A stretch of 14,252 bases of DNA, from positions 1 to 14,252 of the forward strand of contig DMEZ01000018.1 of assembly GCA_003450735.1 (NCBI GenBank), written 5' to 3'. Of the stretch, positions 6,964-12,515 are shown piece after piece. This DNA is from Elusimicrobiota bacterium. Lineage in GTDB: Bacteria; Elusimicrobiota; Elusimicrobia; UBA1565. Both the position numbers and the translations under genes were made by a program. The stretch's first letter is position 1; the number at the start of each line of letters is the position of its first letter. The notes under the pieces were generated by a model that saw only the letters and a list, made by a program, of their open reading frames with translations, ran no database searches and had not been told where the DNA came from.

Positions 6964-7009
6964 CTCTGTCCAGACAGAGCTGAAGCCCTCCGCAAGGAGG
7001 GCCTTTTTT
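6964..7009 (+). terminator. Two tandem hairpins ending in a T run, upstream of the caspase 1 promoter
   Basis: The first hairpin is CTCTGT-CCAG-ACAGAG at 6964-6979. The second is GCCCTCC-GCAA-GGAGGGC at 6985-7002, followed by six Ts. The shape is that of an intrinsic terminator, yet no plus-strand gene ends upstream, since everything from 1783 to 6840 is on the minus strand. It probably insulates the caspase gene from antisense read-through. Confidence 0.7.
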
Positions 7010-7031
7010 GTAGCATGCCCGTCTCGGGGAG
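7009..7031 (+). promoter_or_regulatory. Putative -10 element and ribosome-binding site for caspase 1
   Basis: TAGCAT at 7011-7016, preceded directly by TG, follows the hairpin T run. A GGGGAGG at about 7025-7031 precedes the ATG by 6 nt, so this gene would have a short leader with a normal ribosome site. The -35 position is occupied by the hairpin. Confidence 0.45.
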
Positions 7032-7037
7032 GCCCTC

Positions 7038-8525
7038 ATGAGACAATGGTGCTCATCCGTTCCGGCCATATTGATTGCGGCAGTCCTATCCGGCTGCGCC
7101 ACCCCTCTCCAGAAAGCCATCATCCGGGGGGACGACGAAGCGGTCCGCCGCATCATCGGCGCGGGAGCCGATGTCGAGGGCCTCGGCTGGGGCACGGACA
7201 AACAGGAGAGTCCCCTGTATACCGCCGCGGTAACGGACAACCTGCGGGCCGCGCAGCTGCTCGTGGCAAAGGGCGCCAAGGTGGACCGCATCCTGTCCTA
7301 CGGCAGGCACCCCTTGAAGCAGGCGGCCTTCTGGGGCTACACCGACATGGTGTCGTTCCTGCTGGGGGCCGGCGCTGACCCCGAGGCCGGGGGCCCCGAG
7401 ACCGCCCTGGTCCTGGCGGCCTGCGTGCCGGGGAACCGCGTCTCCAACCCCATCGACAAGGGGATCATGAAACTCCTTCTGGAAAAAGGCGCCGACCCGA
7501 ACCGGTCCGGGAACTTGATCGTCCGGATCGGCGACACGCCGCTCGCCTGCGCGGCGAGGAAGGGCGACGCGGCCGCGGTCCGCCTGCTCTTAAAACACGG
7601 GGCGGAGGTGGACCCCGCCGCGCTGGACCAGGCTGCAGGGCCCGTGAAGCGCCTGCTCGAGGAGGCCCTGGCCGCGGCCCAGGGCCCCACGGCTCCCGCG
7701 GCCCCTTCCGTCCCCAGCGCCGCCGCGGAGGCTTCTGCCAAGGCCCTCGGGACGTCCGACATCGACAAGCCGGGCTTCCGCCTGGCCGAAAGACCGGAAG
7801 ACTATGCTGTCGTCGTCGGCATCGGGAAGTACTCCGACATCCCGGAGGCGCGGTTCGCCGAGCGTGACGCCGAGGCGGTCAGGGACCATCTGATCGCGGC
7901 CGGCTTCCCCAGCCGCAACGTGGTCCATCTGGCGGGAGAGAAGGCCGGCTACAAGAGCCTGGAGAAATACGTGGAGGCTTGGCTCCCGAACAACGCGTCA
8001 AGGGCGGGCCGCGTCTTCTTTTACTTCTCCGGCCACGGCGCGCCGGACCCCAAGACCGGCGAGGCGTATCTCATCCCCTGGGACGGCGATCCCGATTATC
8101 TCGAGCGCACCGGCTATCCCATCAAGCGCCTCTATGAGAAACTCTCCGCGCTCAAGGCCAAGGAGGTCATCGTGGCCATGGACGCCTGCTTCTCGGGAGC
8201 GGGCGGACGCTCGGTGCTGGCCAAAGGCGCGCGGCCGCTAGTCATGAAGGTGGACGCCGGGACAGCGCCGCAGAACCTCACAGTGTTCGCCGCGACTTCG
8301 GGCAGCCAGATCACCAGCGCACTAGAGGACCAGGGCCACGGCACCTTCACATACTACTTCCTCAAGGGTCTGAGCGGAGCAGCCAAGGACGGCTCGGGAG
8401 CGGTCACAGCCAAGGGCCTCTACGACTACCTCAAGCCCAAGGTCCAGGACGCGGCCCGCAGGCAAAACCGCGACCAGGAGCCCGTCCTGCACGGCTCAGG
8501 CGACAAGGAACTCGTCCGGTTCTGA
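7038..8525 (+). CDS. Ankyrin-repeat caspase-like (peptidase C14) lipoprotein, caspase 1
   Basis: 495 residues. The N-terminus is a lipoprotein signal with lipobox LSGC (Cys20), so the mature protein should be anchored outside the inner membrane. Residues 24-210 are ankyrin repeats, with GAGADVEG, LLGAGADPE, LLEKGADPN and LLKHGAEVD repeat ends. A Pro/Ala-rich linker covers 212-238. Residues 250-495 are a p20-like caspase fold: YAVVVGIGKY, FAERDAEAV, FFYFSGHGAPD with catalytic His333, and MDACFSGAG with catalytic Cys384. Both catalytic residues are present, so it is probably active, with specificity for basic residues or otherwise unknown. The catalytic half closely matches the protein at 12516-13850. 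Known bacterial caspases in defence are cytoplasmic; the lipoprotein signal argues for an envelope role here. It is divergent from a ParB-type HTH gene. Confidence 0.92.
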   Translation: MRQWCSSVPAILIAAVLSGCATPLQKAIIRGDDEAVRRIIGAGADVEGLGWGTDKQESPLYTAAVTDNLRAAQLLVAKGAKVDRILSYGRHPLKQAAFWGYTDMVSFLLGAGADPEAGGPETALVLAACVPGNRVSNPIDKGIMKLLLEKGADPNRSGNLIVRIGDTPLACAARKGDAAAVRLLLKHGAEVDPAALDQAAGPVKRLLEEALAAAQGPTAPAAPSVPSAAAEASAKALGTSDIDKPGFRLAERPEDYAVVVGIGKYSDIPEARFAERDAEAVRDHLIAAGFPSRNVVHLAGEKAGYKSLEKYVEAWLPNNASRAGRVFFYFSGHGAPDPKTGEAYLIPWDGDPDYLERTGYPIKRLYEKLSALKAKEVIVAMDACFSGAGGRSVLAKGARPLVMKVDAGTAPQNLTVFAATSGSQITSALEDQGHGTFTYYFLKGLSGAAKDGSGAVTAKGLYDYLKPKVQDAARRQNRDQEPVLHGSGDKELVRF

Positions 8526-8625
8526 CAGGGCGGTTCGAGCATCATCCTGTTCGGGGTTGTGCATAACCCGCCAGGACTTCCCATCCGAGCGATATAGACG
8601 GGTTCTGGGCCCTCAGCCAAGTTAG
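8526..8625. other. About 100-bp segment present after caspase 1 and absent after caspase 2
   Basis: After caspase 2 the stop codon merges with the shared 44-nt repeat. Here about 100 bp lie between. The segment contains a small hairpin GGGTT-GTGCAT-AACCC and no convincing ORF. It may be an insertion here or a deletion in the other copy. Confidence 0.45.
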
Positions 8626-8669
8626 GATATCGTCGGTTTCGGGCAGCCAGTTTCCAAGGAATCCGAACT
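8626..8669 (+). repeat. 44-nt repeat shared by the 3' ends of both caspase genes, copy 1
   Basis: It begins GATATCGTCGGTTTC and ends GGAATCCGAACT. It matches 13849-13892 at 38 of 44 positions. Part of it, GGCAGCCAGTTTCC (8642-8655), is identical to 6944-6957, and a shorter form lies at 10132. Confidence 0.65.
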
Positions 8670-8726
8670 GGCCTTCTGATGCAGCAGGTTGCCCAGAACG
8701 GCCGAAAAGTTCGGATTTCTTTTTTC
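8660..8726 (+). terminator. Long structured terminator after caspase 1
   Basis: AATCCGAACT (8660-8669) pairs perfectly with AGTTCGGATT (8708-8717). Inside, GGCC pairs with GGCC (8670-8673 with 8700-8703), TTCTG with CAGAA, and GCA with TGC at the tip. TTTCTTTTTTCC follows the stem. It is much larger than a usual terminator and may also act on the minus-strand operon that converges on it. Confidence 0.7.
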
Positions 8727-8765
8727 CTAACAGCCAACTGCCGATTAGGATTCGAACTTCTCAGT

Positions 8766-9338
8766 TCACGCTTTCGAAGCAAGAACCCCGAAATGCCAGG
8801 GCGGCAGTTCGATCGGGGTATCCTTCACCAAGCGGAATCCGGTCTCGCGCACCAGGCTCATCACGGCCTCAGGCTTCGGCCTGATATCCAGCGCGGGGCC
8901 GCGCGGCGTCCTCTGAGACCATATCCAGTGGATCGCTCCCACCTTTCCGTCCGGTCTGAGGATGCGCAAAGCCTCCCGTGTCATCTCGAGCGGGTGCTCG
9001 TGGTGGAGGATATTGAAAAGCATGACGTAATCCGCGCTGTTATCAGAGAGCCCGGTCCCCTCCGTTATGAAATCCCGCTGCAGGAACTTGATGTTTCCGA
9101 GCCCTGCAGCCGCGGCACGGTCGCGCGCCATCTTCATGACCACGTCATCCATATCCAGAGCATGAAGCCTGCCCGTTATGCGTTGGGCGGCCGGAAGCGT
9201 GAATGTGCCGTATCCACAACCGAACTCGACTAGGTCGCGCACCGAGGCGTCCACTCCCATCCGGTCGAGTATCAACGGCACGTCGAAGAGGCTCTCCCAG
9301 TACCCCACCTCGGGCATGCCGCTGTCACGGACTTTCAT
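8766..9338 (-). CDS. Class I SAM-dependent methyltransferase
   Basis: 190 residues. Motif I is LVEFGCGYGTFTLP (about 36-49), the acidic end of strand 2 is LDMDD (61-65), and the motif IV region is DYVMLFNILHHE (103-114). LRILRPDGKVGAIHW (125-138) is the usual post-motif strand. The length suits a single Rossmann methyltransferase with little extra substrate domain. The N-terminus (MPEVGYWESLFDVPLILDRMG) is distinctive; a later start at Met8 is possible. It begins 4 nt after the DsrE-like gene stops and is the last gene of the ArsR operon. A substrate such as arsenite, another metalloid or a thiol would fit the neighbours, but the paired cysteines of ArsM are not apparent, so the substrate is open. 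Confidence 0.87.
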   Translation of the reverse strand: MKVRDSGMPEVGYWESLFDVPLILDRMGVDASVRDLVEFGCGYGTFTLPAAQRITGRLHALDMDDVVMKMARDRAAAAGLGNIKFLQRDFITEGTGLSDNSADYVMLFNILHHEHPLEMTREALRILRPDGKVGAIHWIWSQRTPRGPALDIRPKPEAVMSLVRETGFRLVKDTPIELPPWHFGVLASKA

Positions 9339-9342
9339 GCGT

Positions 9343-9663
9343 TCAGAACGATACGACGCGGTCTGAATTCTTCACGAGTTCATAGAGATCTTTCATCGTC
9401 GAGAGCGGGCACACCTCACTCGCCTCCCTCTCGCGCAGCTTGAGGCACGTCCCGCAAGCGAGGAGTTTGCCGCCCGCTTGGCGGAAGTCCTCGGCCTGGG
9501 CTTTCACGTCGAATCGCTTATCTTTCGTCTCGACCGAGTCAACGCCGGGCCCCATGAAGAACACCCCGACTTCATCGCCCTGCTTCCTCGCGAAATTCGC
9601 CAGGCGCAGCGCGTTCCAGGCCGTTTCCGCGTCCGCGACCGATATGACAATCCCGAGCTTCAT
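9343..9663 (-). CDS. DsrE/DsrF-like sulfur-relay family protein
   Basis: 106 residues. MKLGIVISVADAETAWNALRLANFA and EVGVFFMGPGV are the first strands and helix of the DsrE fold. The C-terminal part has three cysteines, C70 and C73 in ACGTC and C85 in EVCPLSTM, followed by KDLYELVKNSDRVVSF. Family members carry a reactive cysteine in this region that holds persulfide or thiol groups. A strong AAGGAGG ribosome site lies 5-8 nt before the ATG. It is the middle gene between an ArsR regulator and a methyltransferase, 24 nt and 4 nt apart, so a joint role in sulfur, thiol or metalloid handling is likely. Confidence 0.85.
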   Translation of the reverse strand: MKLGIVISVADAETAWNALRLANFARKQGDEVGVFFMGPGVDSVETKDKRFDVKAQAEDFRQAGGKLLACGTCLKLREREASEVCPLSTMKDLYELVKNSDRVVSF

Positions 9664-9687
9664 CAGAGTTCCTCCTTGGATGTGCTT

Positions 9688-10023
9688 TCAGCGTCGCGCT
9701 TCGCGTTCCGCACGGGAAGCCATCAAGCCCTGGCCCCGCATCCGATCGATAAGCACCGAGCGCATGGTCCTGCATGCGTCAATGATGCGCGGGTCGGCGA
9801 TGCTGTAAAAGATCGTCGTTCCGCTGCGCCGGGTCCTGACTACGCCCTGCTCTCGCAGCACGGCAAGGTGCTGTGAGACGGTCGGCCGGCCTATGGCCAC
9901 CGATTCCGTGATGGCGGCCACGCTCAACTCGCCCTTTCCCAACAGGTCGATGATCTTCAATCGCGCCGAATGGGTGAAGATGCGGCACATGGCGGCATGG
10001 GCCTCATAGATATCAGAGTTCAT
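9688..10023 (-). CDS. ArsR-family winged-HTH transcriptional regulator
   Basis: 111 residues. Residues 12-30 (MCRIFTHSARLKIIDLLGKG) are the usual first helices. LSVAAITESVAIGRPTVSQHLAVLREQGVV (33-62) is the HTH, and RTRRSGTTIFYSIADPRI is the wing. The classic arsenic motif ELCVCDL is replaced by ELSVAAI, so helix-3 metal sensing is lost. Cys13 and Cys84 remain, and a two-cysteine pair could sense persulfide or oxidant, as in BigR/SqrR, though their positions differ from those proteins. It leads the operon with the DsrE-like protein and methyltransferase. Palindromes related to CCGAA-N4-TTCGG overlap its promoter and suggest autoregulation. Confidence 0.9.
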   Translation of the reverse strand: MNSDIYEAHAAMCRIFTHSARLKIIDLLGKGELSVAAITESVAIGRPTVSQHLAVLREQGVVRTRRSGTTIFYSIADPRIIDACRTMRSVLIDRMRGQGLMASRAEREARR

Positions 10024-10031
10024 ATATTAGA

Positions 10032-10065
10032 ACATTAGCACATAGGACGCGCCGAAACAGTTCGG
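10032..10065 (-). promoter_or_regulatory. arsR promoter with overlapping palindromic operator
   Basis: On the minus strand TGCTAATGT (10040-10032) is an extended -10 placed 8 nt before the ATG at 10023, so the mRNA should be leaderless. CCGAAACAGTTCGG (10052-10065) is a near-palindrome lying on the -35 region. It is a good candidate operator for the ArsR protein. Confidence 0.5.
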
Positions 10066-10101
10066 AAACGGAGCAGATTGGCCCAAGCAATCGGGAGGTT
10101 T

Positions 10102-10117
10102 TCCGAACTAGTTCGGA
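10102..10117. promoter_or_regulatory. Perfect 16-bp palindrome in the arsR upstream region
   Basis: TCCGAACTAGTTCGGA is fully self-complementary and matches the 14-bp element at 10052-10065 at 12 positions, 51 bp away. Its two halves also form the stem of the hairpin at 8660-8717. Confidence 0.6.
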
Positions 10118-10174
10118 TTCTTCTCCGGCTCGGGCAGCCATCTTCTAACGGGTTACATAGAGCCGAACAGTAAA

Positions 10175-10205
10175 GCCCTCCGAGCGGAGGGCTTTTTGTT
10201 AGAAT
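10175..10205 (+). promoter_or_regulatory. Hairpin with T run followed by an extended -10 promoter
   Basis: GCCCTCC-GAGC-GGAGGGC (10175-10192) plus five Ts runs straight into TGTTAGAAT, an extended -10 (TG-n-TAGAAT, hexamer 10200-10205). The next ATG, at 10213, is 7 nt on, so the transcript should begin at or next to it. As at 6985 and 12478, no plus-strand gene ends upstream. Confidence 0.6.
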
Positions 10206-10212
10206 GGGGCCG

Positions 10213-10632
10213 ATGGCCGACACAGGCCCCTCTCCAGCGCCGAGGTTCGATTCGTCGTGCTTCAACGACCCCGTCGCACTGCGGACGGACTGGTCCCCGA
10301 TCTGCTCTCAAGCCGTGTACAACCCCCAGATGCGCACGCTGGTTCAGACCGGCCCGCAAAGGATGGAGTTCCGGCCATCCCAACCGGAGGACGGCGAACG
10401 AGAATTCCGCCCACAACCACACACGGTCCTGGTTGCCGCGGGACTTCGCGATGATGAAGAAAAGCCGGATCGCCGCGTAAGCGATACAAATGGTAGCCGC
10501 GACAGCGTATGGCGCGCTCGCGCATCCAAAATGTTTCGCCTTGGCGATTTCATGGGCTGGATCGGCAAAAGGGAGGCCTTACCATCCTTCTCCCCCGAGC
10601 AAGAAGGGATATCTCATAAAATCACTGCCTGA
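10213..10632 (+). CDS. Orphan small protein, possibly a truncated or frameshifted member of a longer family
   Basis: 139 residues from the ATG at 10213, preferred over the ATG at 10204 because the latter overlaps the -10 element. The first 45 residues (PAPRFDSSCFNDPVALRTDW, then QMRTLVQTGPQRMEFRP) remind me of the N-terminus of an uncharacterised bacterial membrane-protein family in which a hydrophobic segment follows. Here a polar, charged sequence follows instead (EDGEREFRPQPH, DDEEKPDRR), with no membrane helix. The gene may therefore be frameshifted or diverged after about residue 50. The dedicated promoter argues that something is expressed from this start. It has no close homologue in the window. 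Confidence 0.4.
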   Translation: MADTGPSPAPRFDSSCFNDPVALRTDWSPICSQAVYNPQMRTLVQTGPQRMEFRPSQPEDGEREFRPQPHTVLVAAGLRDDEEKPDRRVSDTNGSRDSVWRARASKMFRLGDFMGWIGKREALPSFSPEQEGISHKITA

Positions 10633-10633
10633 T

Positions 10634-10709
10634 TTTACATATAGTCCAGGCCGCCTTCGGTGAGTTAGCGACGATTTTCAGCTATATTTCACATATAGTT
10701 TACATATTG
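10634..10709. repeat. Three AT-rich ACATAT repeats upstream of the second AlbA gene
   Basis: TTTACATATAG at 10634-10644, TTTCACATATAG at 10687-10698 and TTTACATATTG at 10699-10709. The last two are 11 bp apart and the third overlaps the -35 hexamer, a classic place for a repressor. They are strikingly AT-rich against the surroundings. Confidence 0.6.
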
Positions 10710-10735
10710 ACACCCTCTTACGCATCCTGTAGACT
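10707..10735 (+). promoter_or_regulatory. Consensus sigma70-type promoter giving a leaderless mRNA
   Basis: TTGACA (10707-10712), a 17-bp spacer ending in TG, then TAGACT (10730-10735). The ATG at 10742 is 6 nt beyond the -10, so transcription should start at the ATG. There is no room for a ribosome-binding site, only a run of Cs. Confidence 0.75.
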
Positions 10736-10741
10736 CCCCCC

Positions 10742-12205
10742 ATGGAAGCCAAGGAATGGGTTGATGCCGCCCGTGAATTCCTGAGACAAAGCCTGACCCC
10801 TCCAGCCCCTCATGAGCTCAACGAACTCGACTGGAAGCGGGAGTTGACCCCCAACAAAGAGCGCTTCGCTGAACATATCTCTGCGTTCGCCAATAGGACC
10901 AAAGGCGGTTTCCTGGTTTTCGGAGTGACACGCGAAGGCAAGATCTCGGGAGTCTCGGAGGCGGAGGCAAAGGAAACCATCAGCCGGGTCGGCAGCATCG
11001 CCAGGAACGGCCTGGAACCTGCATGCATGGTCGACCACCTCATCGAACCCATAGCTGACTCTGACCGGGTCTTGCTCTGCATCCATATCGAGGAAGCGGC
11101 CCAAAAACCGGCCCACCTCCGCGGAAAAAGCCTGGAACACTCTTTTATCCGCAGCGCCGGCCAAACAAGGAGAATGGACGCGGACGAGATCCGGGCCGCT
11201 ATGCTTCAATCGCGGACGATCCGATTCGAGGAACTCACGATAAGCTCCCCGGATTCCCAGAAGACTCTGGACGAAATGGATATCTCCCCTGTGTGCTCGA
11301 GACTCAAAATACCCGTCTCAGGAGAACCGGAGCGCCGGAAAGAGATACTGGTCAACCTCAAGTTCGCCGCAAGAACCACGGCCGGACTCTTGCCGACTTT
11401 CTTGGGCCTCCTGGTTGCCGGGAAGGACTTCAAGATGATCCCGGGTTGCGAGCACTATGGGATCAGATTGACGCGGTATAAGGGTCTCTCGCGCCTGGAA
11501 GCCGATCATGACAAGTTCTTCTTCTCCGGCTATGTCCACTCCTTCGATCAAATCATCGACGACATCGTCTCCCTCCTTCCCACAAGCGAGGTCATAGAGA
11601 AAGCCTCGCGGAAACAGGTCCCCGTCTATCCGGAGATCGCCCTCAGAGAGCTGATGGCGAATGCCGTCATCCATCGGGACTACACGCGCACCGACAGCTA
11701 CGTCCAGGTGGAGATCTTTGAAGACCGCATCGAGATAACCAATCCGGGCCCTCTCTTGCCCGACATGAGCGTCGACCGCCTTATTGACCAGCAGCCTCGA
11801 GCACGGAATGAAGTTCTCGCCGCCCGGATGCGCGAACTAGGCTTTTGCGAGGAGCGCGGCAGCGGGATAGATAGGGCCGCCGCGGCCCTGGAGGTCTACG
11901 GTCTTCCAGCGGTCCATTTCATTAACAACCCGGATAGTTTTCGAGCGGTTCTTTACTCGCCCAAACCCTACAAGGCCATGGAGCACGAGGAAAGATTGAG
12001 GACCGCGTACCAGCATACCTGCCTGCACCATGTCATGGGTCAAAAAGTCACTAATGCTTCTTTACGCACTCGCTTGAAGCTCGCCGAAAAGCAGTCCCAG
12101 CTGGTTTCCGCACTCATACGCGAGGCGATCAAGGCCAAGATAATCAAGGTCGCCAACCCCGGGACATCCCCGCGGTACATCCATTACATCCCCTATTGGG
12201 CGTAG
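10742..12205 (+). CDS. AlbA_2 (Schlafen-type) / GHKL-like ATPase regulator, second and distinct family member
   Basis: 487 residues. Residues 25-155 are the AlbA_2 domain: LDWKRELTPNK, GGFLVFGVTREGKISGV, then HSFIRSAGQTRRMDADEI. Residues 295-385 hold the ATPase-like module, with LRELMANAVIHRDYTR, EDRIEITNPGPLLP and CEERGSGIDRA. The C-terminal 70 residues form a helical DNA-binding-like end (VTNASLRTRLKLAEKQSQLVSALIREA) and close with HYIPYWA. It is the same architecture as the protein at 5025-6395 but diverged and without the Gly-Glu-rich linker, so it is not a recent duplicate. It stands alone behind its own strong promoter with AT-rich repeats over the -35, which suggests tight, possibly self, repression. 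It ends 2 bp from the stop of the minus-strand XRE gene. Confidence 0.87.
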   Translation: MEAKEWVDAAREFLRQSLTPPAPHELNELDWKRELTPNKERFAEHISAFANRTKGGFLVFGVTREGKISGVSEAEAKETISRVGSIARNGLEPACMVDHLIEPIADSDRVLLCIHIEEAAQKPAHLRGKSLEHSFIRSAGQTRRMDADEIRAAMLQSRTIRFEELTISSPDSQKTLDEMDISPVCSRLKIPVSGEPERRKEILVNLKFAARTTAGLLPTFLGLLVAGKDFKMIPGCEHYGIRLTRYKGLSRLEADHDKFFFSGYVHSFDQIIDDIVSLLPTSEVIEKASRKQVPVYPEIALRELMANAVIHRDYTRTDSYVQVEIFEDRIEITNPGPLLPDMSVDRLIDQQPRARNEVLAARMRELGFCEERGSGIDRAAAALEVYGLPAVHFINNPDSFRAVLYSPKPYKAMEHEERLRTAYQHTCLHHVMGQKVTNASLRTRLKLAEKQSQLVSALIREAIKAKIIKVANPGTSPRYIHYIPYWA

Positions 12206-12207
12206 CG

Positions 12208-12447
12208 TCAGCGACGATATCGCCGCTGCGGACTGCGGGCCAATCCCGACACTAGTCGGTTGCGGGTAACCCCGAGGATCCCGGCCAGCCTTTCAAGATG
12301 CTCGGGCCTTGGCTTTGTTTGCCCCATCTCCCACTGGCATACCGCCGTCTTGCAGACCCTCAGCCGCCGGGCCAACTCATTCTGCTTGAGCCCCTGCTTC
12401 ATGCGGAGGGATCGGATTCTCTCGTCCAAAGTCTGCGGCGGGACCAT
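12208..12447 (-). CDS. XRE/Cro-type HTH repressor
   Basis: 79 residues. Residues 8-62 are a standard XRE domain: ERIRSLRMKQGLKQNELARR, then VCKTAVCQWEMGQTKPRPEHL and LAGILGVTRNRLV. The tail is short and very basic (SPQRRYRR). It is divergent from caspase 2 by 68 bp and converges on the AlbA gene with a 2-bp gap, so read-through from either side would make antisense RNA. An inverted repeat CCTGC/GCAGG (12449-12453 and 12465-12469) lies just upstream of its ATG and may be its operator. Control of caspase 2 is likely from position. Confidence 0.87.
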   Translation of the reverse strand: MVPPQTLDERIRSLRMKQGLKQNELARRLRVCKTAVCQWEMGQTKPRPEHLERLAGILGVTRNRLVSGLARSPQRRYRR

Positions 12448-12477
12448 CCCTGCCGCTTGCTCTTGCAGGCTTAACTT

Positions 12478-12506
12478 CCTCCGAAAGGAGGGCTTTTTGT
12501 TAGAAT
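12478..12506 (+). promoter_or_regulatory. Hairpin with T run followed by an extended -10 promoter of caspase 2
   Basis: CCTCC-GAAA-GGAGG (12478-12491), then GCTTTTTGTTAGAAT, where TG-T-TAGAAT (12498-12506) is an extended -10. The ATG of caspase 2 is 9 nt downstream, so the transcript should be leaderless or nearly so. The bases from GGAGGGC through TTAGAAT are identical to the unit at 10186-10205. Confidence 0.6.
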
Positions 12507-12515
12507 CAACCCGCC

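Noticed and set aside
8725..8765. TTCGAATCC on the minus strand looks like a tRNA T-loop
   Set aside because: The flanking 5-mers do not pair and no acceptor or anticodon arm can be built.
8679..9233. 184-codon plus-strand open frame
   Set aside because: Antisense to the methyltransferase and begins inside the terminator hairpin.
9478..9876. 132-codon plus-strand open frame
   Set aside because: Spans two well-supported minus-strand genes (DsrE-like and ArsR).
10142..10205. Integron attC-like site: TTCTAAC followed downstream by GTTAGAA
   Set aside because: The end bases miss the RYYYAAC/GTTRRRY consensus, no inner L boxes pair, and GTTAGAA is better explained as part of an extended -10. 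No integrase is present.
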